Below, piece by piece: positions 33,758 through 42,250 of a stretch of 64,000 nucleotides of DNA. Source of the DNA: CAYWXK01 sp964462515 (GTDB taxonomy: Bacteria > Planctomycetota > Phycisphaerae > Sedimentisphaerales > Anaerobacaceae); the NCBI GenBank assembly GCA_964462515.1, contig CAYWXK010000013.1:1-64000 (forward strand). The letters are read 5' to 3'. Each line of letters begins with the position of its first letter. Positions within the stretch are counted from its first letter, which is position 1. The notes below the pieces were generated by a model that was not told the origin of the DNA, made no database searches, and worked only from the letters and a program-made list of their open reading frames with translations. Made by a program: the position numbers and the translations under genes.

Positions 33758-35467
33758 TTAGCCGGTCAGCAGCTCGAATTCTTCGGGACTGAGGGATTGT
33801 CTTAATTTCTGCAGCGCAATCAATTCGATCTGGCGGACTCTTTCTTTGCTGAGACCGAGGTCTTCGCCGATTTGCTTGAGGGTCCTTCTGGTTTTTTTTA
33901 TTGTTGGGCCGAGCAGGCCGAAATGATTTGTGATTATGTATTGCTCGCGCTGGTTGAGATTGTTAGCGATGACCTGTGCAAGGTTCTGGCGTGCCTTTTC
34001 GACAGAAGCAATATCTGCGGCGGTTTGCAGGTTGCGTTCGAGCTGGCCAAGTCGTGCCAGTGAGGCTGCTATCGCCTTATGGGGTGGTGGTGCCGCGGCA
34101 GGTATTTTGCGGGCGTAGTCATAAGTTATGGCCCACGCGAGGCGATTGGCGAATCGGTAGCCTTTGGTGTAATCAAATTTCTCGACCTCCTCTACAAGGG
34201 AAAGATTTCCCCTGCTAATAAGGTCCGTCAGATTTGCGCCTGTGGTAGTGTGCTTGATTGCGATGCTGACGACAAGCCGCAGATTTGCTTCGGTTATCAT
34301 TTTTTTAATTGTCTCGGCCTCGGCTAAATACCTTTCGATTTGGTTTAGCAAGGCACTTGAGACGCGCTTTAAATTTATCTTGTCACGGGCTGTGCAAGCC
34401 AGGTATTTGAGAAAATTGTATCTGCAGAATAGTTCAATTTCGCTGTCTCTGTTGAGCACAGGGGTATTTTTTAATATCTGCAAATACTCCGGCAGCAAAG
34501 ATGTGCCTGCTAACTCGAATGGCTCGGCGTTTTGGGATGTCTGCGGCAGGGCCGGAGCTATAATGCTGAGCGGCTGCGCAAGAATCCTTTCTTTAGCGTT
34601 TTCCTGGAGAAATTCGTCGCTGGGGACAAATTCGATTTTCTTGGCGAGAATGTCTCTTGCCCTTCGTTGGTTTATAATCCTATATATAGAGCTTCTGTTG
34701 CGGTGGAATCGCTTCATAAGGTCTTTGACATCGGTGTCTTCCTGAAAAAGTTTGTAGATTTCGGCAGCTTGAGCGGGGTCGATTACACCAGGCGGCTTGT
34801 GGAAAATGGGCTTATCAGGGTTGGTCTTTTGGTAGTTTAGGATTGTATATCTGACGGTTTCGTGAGACCTGCCAATTTTGGCGGCTATATTGCTTATGAT
34901 TTGGTGACGTGACAGGTTTGTAGTGGCGGCGAGCCTGGCAGCCAACTGTATAATCCGGCGTTTTTCTCTGTTGGTTAAGTGCGTTAACCTTTTTGCTTTG
35001 TCGGCAAGGTTTGGATTTGCTGCCAGGAATTTGTCCACCACAGAGCGCAGGAAGCCGAAGCGTTTTACACCATCGTTGAAAACGAACTTTCGGGCAAGCA
35101 GGCCCCGCTTTCGCCAGCGGTGAATTGTTTTGGTTGAGACGCCGAGGTGTGCGGCAAGCTCCTCGATGGAATAGACCTTTTGAGGTTGCCCTGAGGCGGC
35201 ATCTGCAACCTGGCCGCTTAGCTTGGAAATGAAAATCTGCAGGTCTTCGAGAAGCTCGCTGCCTTTTATGAGCTGGCCGGCATCGGCTTTCTTCGGAAGG
35301 AAGCCTGTTATGCGAAAGCACACGAACTCAAAAGGGTACTCTTTGTTTTTATCGATGATTGCGCAAAGTTTTTCGGCAGCTTCGAGCTGCTTGCGTCGTT
35401 TTTTGAGGGGCGTGAAGCGAAGCTGCATCAACAATTCCGCAAGATTTTGATTCTTTATCCGTCGCAT
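33758..35467 (-). CDS. Sigma-70 family factor with N-terminal HTH DNA-binding domains
   Basis: 569 aa. The C-terminal half is a sigma factor: region 1.2-like LLPEYLQILKNTPVLNRDSEIELF (about 324-347), region 2 with NLRLVVSIAIKH, LTDLISRGNLSLVEEVEKFDYTKGYRFANRLAWAI (395-448), and region 4 with LNQREQYIITNHF and TLKQIGEDLGLSKERVRQIE (504-548). Region 3 is very short. The N-terminal half holds a MerR/excisionase-like HTH (YSIEELAAHLGVSTKTIHRW, 99-118), a second HTH around 186-210 and a third, resolvase-like, around 236-267. In region 2.3 the usual WIRQAI is WAITYD. It may bind specific DNA sites by itself. Stand-alone gene. Confidence 0.85.
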   Translation of the reverse strand: MRRIKNQNLAELLMQLRFTPLKKRRKQLEAAEKLCAIIDKNKEYPFEFVCFRITGFLPKKADAGQLIKGSELLEDLQIFISKLSGQVADAASGQPQKVYSIEELAAHLGVSTKTIHRWRKRGLLARKFVFNDGVKRFGFLRSVVDKFLAANPNLADKAKRLTHLTNREKRRIIQLAARLAATTNLSRHQIISNIAAKIGRSHETVRYTILNYQKTNPDKPIFHKPPGVIDPAQAAEIYKLFQEDTDVKDLMKRFHRNRSSIYRIINQRRARDILAKKIEFVPSDEFLQENAKERILAQPLSIIAPALPQTSQNAEPFELAGTSLLPEYLQILKNTPVLNRDSEIELFCRYNFLKYLACTARDKINLKRVSSALLNQIERYLAEAETIKKMITEANLRLVVSIAIKHTTTGANLTDLISRGNLSLVEEVEKFDYTKGYRFANRLAWAITYDYARKIPAAAPPPHKAIAASLARLGQLERNLQTAADIASVEKARQNLAQVIANNLNQREQYIITNHFGLLGPTIKKTRRTLKQIGEDLGLSKERVRQIELIALQKLRQSLSPEEFELLTG

Positions 35468-35471
35468 CGTT

Positions 35472-35512
35472 TTGTATTTCGCATATCGTATTTCGTAGTT
35501 CGTATATCGTTA
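35472..35512. repeat. Degenerate short tandem repeat, TATTTCG/TATATCG words
   Basis: TATTTCGCATATCG, TATTTCGTAGTTCG and TATATCG follow each other with a period of about 11-14 nt just upstream of the sigma gene. The reverse words (CGATATACGAAATACGAAC) occur near 36875-36895. No gene in 35513-35763. Confidence 0.5.
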
Positions 35513-35763
35513 TAATCAGAATTCAGAAAACCGTTTGACCATCCAGACCTTTCGCCATACCATGACTTGAAGGCTGTGGCTGGTGGTCCATAATTCTAAA
35601 TTCTACATTCTAATACTACAGCGCAAATACTTTTTTTAACAATGGTATAACAAAAATCCGAAGCACGAAATCCTAAATCCGAAATCTCCCTGCTGGCAGG
35701 CTGGAATTCGAAATTAAAAATCCAAATGACTAATAGCTTCTAACAAAAAGACCGTCATTGCGA

Positions 35764-35845
35764 GCCCCGCACCAATTGAACTGCTGCGAGCGTTTCTTTC
35801 AGAAGACCGGACATTTCCGACTTTGGCCGAACAATTGGTGCGGGG
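35764..35845. repeat. Long CCCCGCACC-type palindromic element
   Basis: Perfect ends CCCCGCACCAATTG and CAATTGGTGCGGGG bound 82 bp with interior GACCGGACATTTCCGAC. It is itself framed by CATTGCGAG on the left and GTGGCAATC on the right, the same frame that surrounds the short element at 62989. Confidence 0.85.
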
Positions 35846-35949
35846 CGTGGCAATCCTATTTCAAAATGGCTCCCCTAAATGAACGCCCCCGATGTCCCTG
35901 CAAACAGCGGCCAAAAAAACCGCCCCCCAAAATCGCTTACACCGAAAAC

Positions 35950-36156
35950 TTAAACCGTCTGCCCCGTCTTCTTGTTCAGCGCCACAATAAACTGAACATC
36001 CGTCCCCTCTAGGTGCAGTATCAATAAATCGCCAAACAGAACCAGCGACGACCAGCCCCGGTCGTGTATCGCAGTCTTCCACTTTACATTTTGTGTCTCG
36101 CCCCACGCCAGGCACGCAAACAAACCGCTAACCACCCCCCCTGCGCTAAACTGCAC
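35950..36156 (-). pseudogene. Fragment of a PQQ-like beta-propeller protein
   Basis: A 68-codon frame encodes ETQNVKWKTAIHDRGWSSLV, then LFGDLLILHLEGTDVQ and IVALNKKTGQTV before a stop. The NVKWKTAI...GRGWSSPV pattern and ALNKKTGQTVW-like ending are characteristic of BamB/PQQ-binding-like repeat proteins, which are usually 400-500 aa. Neither the upstream LWPQFRG-type start nor further propeller blades are present, so it is read as a decayed remnant. Confidence 0.6.
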
Positions 36157-36251
36157 AAATCAACCTCCGATTAAAACTCTATAATGATTGAGAAATTGTC
36201 ATTGCTGGGGACGAAGTAATCTCTGATGTTTGATAGGTTGAGATTGATTAG

Positions 36252-36275
36252 CCCCGCACCGCTTCTGGTGCGGGG
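36252..36275. repeat. Short CCCCGCACC-type palindrome
   Basis: CCCCGCACC and GGTGCGGGG form a perfect stem with loop GCTTCT, 24 nt in all, preceded by TTAG. It lies 38 nt downstream of the lipoprotein gene on the minus strand. Confidence 0.8.
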
Positions 36276-36313
36276 CTTGCAATAACAGCCCGTCACTTGA
36301 GGGTAACAAACCG

Positions 36314-36700
36314 CTATATTTCCAGCCCCGACACATCGCCGCCTTTTTCTTTCAGCTTCAGAAAATAAATCTGGAACCGCTCTTTCAAGGCTGCAATGGA
36401 ACTAACAAGCTTTTCCATCTCAGGTTGTATCTTTTTAGTCGCCTCTACCACCTCAGTAACCGAAAGGTTGTCGAGCTTGGCAGCAATCTTATCTATCTCC
36501 TCCTGCTTAGCTGTCAGGGCTTCTTTATACTTCAACGCCATCTCCTTTAGCTCCTCGGCATTCATTTTTAGAGCTTCAGCCTTGACCTCATCGATAGGCT
36601 TGTTTTCATCGGCCCTTGTTTCCTTTTTACTGCAGCCCGTAATTGCCAGTAACCACACAACCAACAGACACCCAAAAGTGACACTTCTTGCAATCCTCAT
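36314..36700 (-). CDS. Small coiled-coil lipoprotein, unknown function
   Basis: 128 aa. The lipobox AITGC places the modified Cys at residue 23, after a hydrophobic signal segment. The mature protein is highly charged and helical (VKAEALKMNAEELKEMALKY, KQEEIDKIAAKLDNLSVTEV, IQPEMEKLVSSIAALKERF), typical of a coiled coil. No domain is recognised. It lies downstream of the ADP-ribosylglycohydrolase-like gene on the same strand with a 229-nt gap, so co-transcription is doubtful. It should face the periplasm. Confidence 0.78.
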   Translation of the reverse strand: MRIARSVTFGCLLVVWLLAITGCSKKETRADENKPIDEVKAEALKMNAEELKEMALKYKEALTAKQEEIDKIAAKLDNLSVTEVVEATKKIQPEMEKLVSSIAALKERFQIYFLKLKEKGGDVSGLEI

Positions 36701-36929
36701 TTTTCATTTCCTTTCAAAAATCGTTATCATCCTGACGTTCTGGCATACTCAATCCAATCAAATTATGCTCAAGCCTCTTATTTCATCAGAGCCTACAACT
36801 ATATCTCGCTCTACCAACAAATCAAGAAAAAAACATACATCCAGAACTTCTGCCTTCTGTCTAAAACGACTTGCGATATACGAAATACGAACGACGAGCC
36901 ACGATTCACGAGCCGCGAACCACATGCGT

Positions 36930-38156
36930 CTAACAAACCGCGTTCATTTCTTCTACGTATGACTCAAGTCTCCTCAGGCGTGCCTTGAAAGCATTATAGA
37001 GGCCATCCGAACTTTCGCGTAGAGTCCTTTGCGAGTTAGTGTGCGGATTGATTGAGGTGGCGTAATCTACCTGCTTTATCAGCTCCTCAGGTACGGATGT
37101 TGCACAGCTCAAAGCTCCGCTGATGCCGGCGGCTATAGATGCAAGGCAGTCGGTGTCTCTTCCCATATTCACAGCCGCTTTCATCGCCTCCCACGTATTG
37201 GCTTTAGTCATTTTGAATACGCACACCGCCTTGGTGACAACTTCGTTGGCGTAGCTGCTGGCGTAAGGAATACCTTTGCCGCTATAGACCGTGTCGAACT
37301 TTTTTCGCATATCCCGAAAGTCTTTGCAATCTTCCGTGAGCTTAATAGCTCTTTCCAGCTCCGAGCGGATCCCTGCCTCCTTGACAAAGCGCCTGTCGGC
37401 CTTGTCACAGTTGTCAAAGATTGCCCCCAGCACGCTCTCTACGCTGGCGTCCGGTTTAGTAGCAGCCGCAATAGCGACAGCCGTAACTTCCGCCCAAAGA
37501 ATCCCTCGGCTGTTGGCTGTGTTGTAGAGCTGCCCAACTTCACGAACATCGTCGATGGTTCCCTGAATGTCCCCGGCGTTTATCAGTCCAATCGGGTGAC
37601 ACGACCGCGCCAGAGACACCAGCCCGGAGTAATCGCAATATTTGCCTATATCCGCTGCAGCTATCGGCGTCTTGGCCATCGCTAAAAGTGCTCCTTCAAA
37701 CGGTTCCGATACCAGGCCCGCGGCGTTGGGGTTCATATGCTTCACCCAGGCTGCTCGCAGGTCCTCGGCGTTGATACGGTCCTGCTTTTCGATGATTGCT
37801 GTAATCATCAGCTTCTGGCGTTCGACACCGTCTTCGGTTGTGCCCGGCTCGCGGACCCAGTTGCTTGTCCCCCGGTAGTGTTGATAAGGCAAGAGTTTGT
37901 TGAGCGTGCCGTATTCGTTTTCGATTTTTTCCCAGGGCCATCCTTCAACCGCTGCTCCCATTGATGAGCCGATGTGGCAGCCGGCAATGCAGCCGAAAAA
38001 CTTCTCACGCAAGCTTGCCGGTCCCGACTTATCCTGCTCTGCTTTTGATTCCTCCGCCCCCAAAATCGCACGGGTATAGACTGTCATAGCGGACGCTGCC
38101 AACAGACCACCTTTCAAAAAAGAACGGCGGTCGATAAAATTGTTACTGTTTTTCAT
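36930..38156 (-). CDS. Tat-exported ADP-ribosylglycohydrolase-like protein
   Basis: 408 aa from the ATG at 38156 (MKNSNNFIDRRSFLKGG), which has GGAG upstream; a longer frame overlaps the next gene. The twin-arginine motif RRSFLKGG and hydrophobic stretch predict Tat export. The fold is of the ADP-ribosylglycohydrolase type: GCIAGCHIGSSMGAAVEGWPWEKI near the start and NMGRDTDCLASIAAGISGAL near the end. Compared with active members, the early GDALG-type metal motif reads GSSMG and TDDT reads TEDG, while GRDTD is kept. It may hydrolyse a different substrate or have lost the activity. Follows the EamA gene by 29 nt. Confidence 0.8.
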   Translation of the reverse strand: MKNSNNFIDRRSFLKGGLLAASAMTVYTRAILGAEESKAEQDKSGPASLREKFFGCIAGCHIGSSMGAAVEGWPWEKIENEYGTLNKLLPYQHYRGTSNWVREPGTTEDGVERQKLMITAIIEKQDRINAEDLRAAWVKHMNPNAAGLVSEPFEGALLAMAKTPIAAADIGKYCDYSGLVSLARSCHPIGLINAGDIQGTIDDVREVGQLYNTANSRGILWAEVTAVAIAAATKPDASVESVLGAIFDNCDKADRRFVKEAGIRSELERAIKLTEDCKDFRDMRKKFDTVYSGKGIPYASSYANEVVTKAVCVFKMTKANTWEAMKAAVNMGRDTDCLASIAAGISGALSCATSVPEELIKQVDYATSINPHTNSQRTLRESSDGLYNAFKARLRRLESYVEEMNAVC

Positions 38157-38185
38157 CTTTTTACTCCAGATAAAATTTTTCAAGC

Positions 38186-39145
38186 TTACGCATCCACGCA
38201 TTCACGTGTCACGGGCGGCCAGTCACGTCTGAGGTGCTGCTGCGCCCATATAGCAAGGGCCGCACCTGCTAACAAAACCAGCCCGAAAAGCACCTGAAAA
38301 ATATTCAGCGACTCGCCAAAAACCACGTGCGAAATCGCAAAGACAATAAACGGCTGCGCCAGTATCACCAGCGCCGGAATCGTAGCCCCAATTCGCCTCA
38401 TCGCAGCATAATACAAAACGTGCGATAGTGCTATACTCAGCACCGCCGAAATCGCAACAGCCGCCCACTCCCTCGGCCCAATACCTGCGCAGCCGCTAAG
38501 TTTGCCAAACATAAGCGCAAGTAAAAAAAGCCCCACAACCGTATAAATGCTTATCACCGAAAACCCGCTGCGAGAGTCAATATCTCGAAATGCAACTCTT
38601 ACAGAAAGCGTATATACCGCCCACATAAACGCCTGAGCAAGTGTAATGACCACACCCGTTACCATTCCGCTCGCTGCAATCCCGACAGGTCGGGACCTAA
38701 AATACATAACCCCAACCACTCCGACCACCGAAAGCACCAGCCCCAGCCAGAAACGCTTGCTTCTCACTAACGGTCTTTCCTCAGCAAAAAAAATAATAGA
38801 AAAGCTCGCCACCCAGATAATAGAGCTTTTCGCCAGCAGGGTCATAAAAGCCGGGCCGATGTAATAAAAAGCCGCCGCATATAAACCCTGCATAATGATA
38901 TTCGCCATAGCCGGCACAATCGCCCTCCGCCAGGTCCTTGTGTTAAACCGCTTTGTTTTGATGGAGAACACCAGAAATGGCAGCCAGAATAGACACGCCA
39001 CCGTATATCGCAGGACGTTTTGTGTCCATGAGTCTAAATACCCTGTCAGGTATGTTATAAAAATCGGCCCAAGCGACCAGAACGCCAGTGCCCCCCCACA
39101 CTCCACCGTCGCCGTAACATCAATCTTTCTGATACGTTCACTCAC
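38186..39145 (-). CDS. EamA/DMT-family transporter
   Basis: 319 aa with about ten hydrophobic segments in two EamA halves, e.g. GGALAFWSLGPIFITYLTGY, AFMTLLAKSSIIWVASFSII, FWLGLVLSVVGVVGVMYF and WAAVAISAVLSIALSHVLYY, VILAQPFIVFAISHVVFGESL. Such transporters export or import small metabolites (amino acids, nucleotide sugars, vitamins); the substrate cannot be predicted. It is the first gene of a probable two-gene unit with the glycohydrolase-like gene. The C-terminus QQHLRRDWPPVTREC is cytosolic and unremarkable. Confidence 0.88.
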   Translation of the reverse strand: MSERIRKIDVTATVECGGALAFWSLGPIFITYLTGYLDSWTQNVLRYTVACLFWLPFLVFSIKTKRFNTRTWRRAIVPAMANIIMQGLYAAAFYYIGPAFMTLLAKSSIIWVASFSIIFFAEERPLVRSKRFWLGLVLSVVGVVGVMYFRSRPVGIAASGMVTGVVITLAQAFMWAVYTLSVRVAFRDIDSRSGFSVISIYTVVGLFLLALMFGKLSGCAGIGPREWAAVAISAVLSIALSHVLYYAAMRRIGATIPALVILAQPFIVFAISHVVFGESLNIFQVLFGLVLLAGAALAIWAQQHLRRDWPPVTRECVDA

Positions 39146-39380
39146 TAAAAGACTCTAACAAAAAGAATTTTAGCCACAGAGAACACAGAGAAATGAATTA
39201 TAAGCAGTGTAAATCTGTGTTAATCCGTGTCTAATATCAACAGGTTAATCTGTGTCTTTTTCATTATGTTAGACGCTCTAAATATCTCCATTCTCCAGAT
39301 TTCTCCTCACTATATCACATACCCGCTATCGTTTGGCAGAAAAAATTGAAAATAATAAATTGTAAATAGAAAATATCGAA

Positions 39381-39450
39381 CGTCCTCCGTCCTCTGTCTT
39401 CTGTCTTCTGTCTTCTGTCCTCTGTGTTCTGTCCTCCGTCTTCTGCCTTC
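39381..39450. repeat. Ten imperfect 7-bp tandem repeats (TGTCTTC family)
   Basis: Ten units of 7 bp follow without gaps: CGTCCTC twice, TGTCTTC three times, then TGTCCTC, TGTGTTC, TGTCCTC, CGTCTTC and TGCCTTC, running into a C-rich stretch. It lies in the 475-nt gap between the EamA gene and the FGE-NodB gene. The rest of the gap (39160-39300) holds phrases such as AATCTGTGTTAATCCGTGT that recur near 57165. Confidence 0.85.
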
Positions 39451-39556
39451 CATCCCTGCCCCCTGCCCCCCCGATAATCTGATGTTCTACACCCATATTT
39501 CCTGATAAACTGATTCCCTGAACCCCGAACCCTGGCCCCTAATAAAGAATTTTTTC

Positions 39557-39585
39557 TTGCTTCTCATCACCTACTTTGGTATAAT
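39557..39585 (+). promoter_or_regulatory. Predicted promoter of the FGE-NodB gene
   Basis: TTGCTT (39557-39562), a 17-nt spacer and TATAAT (39580-39585) lie 36 nt before the ATG at 39622. The -10 is a perfect match; the -35 matches in the first three positions. Confidence 0.55.
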
Positions 39586-39621
39586 TCGATAAGCTAACGA
39601 TACTTATGAGGAGACAAAGCT

Positions 39622-42195
39622 ATGAACAAAGCAAATCTAAAAAGTTTGTTTGCGATTTCGATAATTCAGCCAGCGATTGTATTAGTACTTATCCTGTCCT
39701 TATTTAATCCGGCTTGTTCTGTTTTTGCTGAGTCGCACGACATGGTTTCTATCCCGGGCGGCGAGTTTCAAATGGGCGATAGTAAAAATGAAAGTTGGAT
39801 ATCTGAACGGCCTGTCCATGCAGTTACCCTGGATTCGTTCTATATTGGTAAGTATGAGGTAACAAACCAGCAGTATTGTGCTTTCCTCAACTGGGCGGAT
39901 GACAACGGCTGGATTACAGTCACAAACGGTGTTGTTTACAAAGCCGGTTCCGGGACCAGTTATCCATATTGTGACACATTTTCGGCAGATTATTACAGCC
40001 AGATTTCCTACAGCGGCGATGTTTTCAGCGTTAGAACCAAGGGCGTTCGCAATATGGCCAACGACCCGATGGTTATGGTCAGTTGGTATGGAGCGGCTGC
40101 TTATTGCAACTGGCGAAGCCAGCAGGAAGGAAAAGAGCAGTGTTATAATCTTTCGACCTGGGCGTGTGATTTTAGTAAGAAGGGTTATCGTCTTGCAACT
40201 GAGGCGGAATGGGAATATGCGGCGAGGGGTGGCCTTGTGGGGAGGCGATTCCCGTGGGGCGATACTATCTCCCATAGCCAGGCGAATTATTTAAGCGATA
40301 GTTCATATTCCTATGATATAAGCCCAACAAGGGGTCATCATCCGACCTGGATTGATGGGATTTATCCATATACTGCGCCAGTGGGTAGTTTCCAAGCTAA
40401 CGGCTACGGTCTTTATGAAATGGCGGGTAATGTCTGGGAGTGGTGTAATGACTGGTACTCGAGCACTTATTACAGTACAACACCCTATCCTCATGTTAAT
40501 CCAACTGGACCGATTTCTGACACTTACCGTGTTATGCGTGGCGGCGGATGGGTCTACTTCGCCGAATACTGTCGTGTGGCATTCCGCTTCGGCCACGAAC
40601 CGCGATACCGGGCCTTCAGCCTCGGATTTCGTCTTGTCCTTGGATACGGCAAAGAATTTATGATTACTTTTGACGATGGTCCCGTGCCGGGAAATACAAA
40701 GAACATCGTCGATGCGCTTAAGAATATCAAGGTCGCTAATGGTGAGCCGGTAAAAGCTGGATTCTTTATGGTTGGCGTTGGATGTTGTGAAAATTCAACT
40801 TGTTTTTGCCCATGGTATGACCGCTGGCCACCTAAAGGAAGCGTAAGAGAGAATCCCGCTCTTGTCCAGATGGCTGCGAAGGCTGGCCATTACATTGGAG
40901 ACCATACCCAGCATCATCCTGATTTCAACGCTTGGTTTAAGGACTGGTCTGTTGAGTCTATAAAACTCGAGATATCCAACTGTTACAATGAGATAAAAAC
41001 CGCACTTGGGCTTGGACCTAACGAAGATCTACCAAAAAAGATATTTAGACCTCCTTATTTCTCACTGAACGCGAATGTTTGCACGGCCGCGAATAAACTC
41101 GACTTCCAGATAATCTTGGGAGCGGGGGAAAACCGTAATCAAGCTCTTGATATCGGTTGGCCTTCTTTGCCTTCGGCAGACGAAATCAAGGAAAAAGCAA
41201 GAACGTTGATTGAAAGTTGGGAAAGAGATGAACCGTGCGTCCTAGTGTTTCATGACATTTCACCCATAACCGCCAACAACATCGCAGAGATAATTAGGTA
41301 TCTGCGGGAGGATGAAGGTTTTACTTTGGTTCACTTTGACCCGGACAGACTTCCAGGTGGGCGATCATGGCTTCTTGGTATAATGAAGAGTTTTATTCGA
41401 CAAGGTGAGAATAAAAGGGACAGTATATCTTTGGATTCAACGGTCACCAATGCAACCTTTAGTCTTTCATGGCAAGGAAGCGACATTGACCTTGTGCTCT
41501 ATAAGCCAGATGGCACAAAGATAGACCCTAATAGCACTCTGGTTGACCCAAATATTAAGTATGCCGAGAGAGATACGTATGAGTATTATTTTATCTCGGA
41601 TCCAAATCCGGGAAGCTGGATAATGGAGGTTTCAGGCGTAAATGTTCCGCCGGAGGGAGAGAAGTACACCATAAGAGTCGAGTCCGATACCAATCTGGCA
41701 CTCTTTGCATTTACTGACAAACCAGCCTATGGATTAAATGAACAGATCTATATAACGGCTGAATTGGTAAATGATGAAAACTCAGTTACGGGTGCATTAG
41801 TTACGGCAAAAGTCCAACGCCCGGTTGGGTCTATTGATAATCTTACCTTATATGATGATGGCACCCATGGAGATGAAGAACCTAATGATGGATTCTACGC
41901 AAACGCCTACAAAAACACTTCTCTAAGAGGGTCGTATGAAATTACTGTATCGTCTATTGGTGAGCTAACAGGAGACCAATATGAAAGGGCTTTCTCTTTA
42001 ACAGTTATGGTCGGCTCGATTTTTTATGGGAATATAGACTTTAGTGCCTATGCCGTCTTTGCTGACCACTGGATGACTCACAATTGCACGGGTCCCGCTT
42101 GGTGTGACACCGCTGACATTGATCAGAGTGGAAAGGTGGACATTTTCGATCTCGGAATCTTAGTCGAATATTGGCTCGAAGACACTTCCCCTTAG
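39622..42195 (+). CDS. Secreted formylglycine-generating-enzyme-like / NodB deacetylase fusion with dockerin-like tail
   Basis: 857 aa. After a signal peptide (about 1-36) comes an FGE/sulfatase-modifying-factor fold (41-345): MVSIPGGEFQMGD, VTNQQYCAFLNW, PMVMVSWYGAAAYCNW, YRLATEAEWEYAARGG, EMAGNVWEW and the VMRGGGW ending. It is joined to a polysaccharide deacetylase with all NodB motifs: TFDDGP (Asp351/352), GDHTQHHPDF (His428/His432), RPPYF (Arg476) and VFHDI (His544). Then an Ig-like/PPC-like region with GSDIDLVLYKPDGTKIDP and a VEYWLED-ending dockerin-like repeat. It should act outside the cytoplasm on acetylated glycans; the FGE-like domain may serve as a binding fold. Confidence 0.88.
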   Translation: MNKANLKSLFAISIIQPAIVLVLILSLFNPACSVFAESHDMVSIPGGEFQMGDSKNESWISERPVHAVTLDSFYIGKYEVTNQQYCAFLNWADDNGWITVTNGVVYKAGSGTSYPYCDTFSADYYSQISYSGDVFSVRTKGVRNMANDPMVMVSWYGAAAYCNWRSQQEGKEQCYNLSTWACDFSKKGYRLATEAEWEYAARGGLVGRRFPWGDTISHSQANYLSDSSYSYDISPTRGHHPTWIDGIYPYTAPVGSFQANGYGLYEMAGNVWEWCNDWYSSTYYSTTPYPHVNPTGPISDTYRVMRGGGWVYFAEYCRVAFRFGHEPRYRAFSLGFRLVLGYGKEFMITFDDGPVPGNTKNIVDALKNIKVANGEPVKAGFFMVGVGCCENSTCFCPWYDRWPPKGSVRENPALVQMAAKAGHYIGDHTQHHPDFNAWFKDWSVESIKLEISNCYNEIKTALGLGPNEDLPKKIFRPPYFSLNANVCTAANKLDFQIILGAGENRNQALDIGWPSLPSADEIKEKARTLIESWERDEPCVLVFHDISPITANNIAEIIRYLREDEGFTLVHFDPDRLPGGRSWLLGIMKSFIRQGENKRDSISLDSTVTNATFSLSWQGSDIDLVLYKPDGTKIDPNSTLVDPNIKYAERDTYEYYFISDPNPGSWIMEVSGVNVPPEGEKYTIRVESDTNLALFAFTDKPAYGLNEQIYITAELVNDENSVTGALVTAKVQRPVGSIDNLTLYDDGTHGDEEPNDGFYANAYKNTSLRGSYEITVSSIGELTGDQYERAFSLTVMVGSIFYGNIDFSAYAVFADHWMTHNCTGPAWCDTADIDQSGKVDIFDLGILVEYWLEDTSP

Positions 42196-42250
42196 GGTCA
42201 ACATAATTTGATGTCGGGCAAAGGGCTGGAAGGTTATTCCATAAACTGTA

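Noticed and set aside
39381..39450. CRISPR-like or origin-type iterons
   Set aside because: Units are 7 bp, imperfect and without spacers, and no replication or Cas gene is near.
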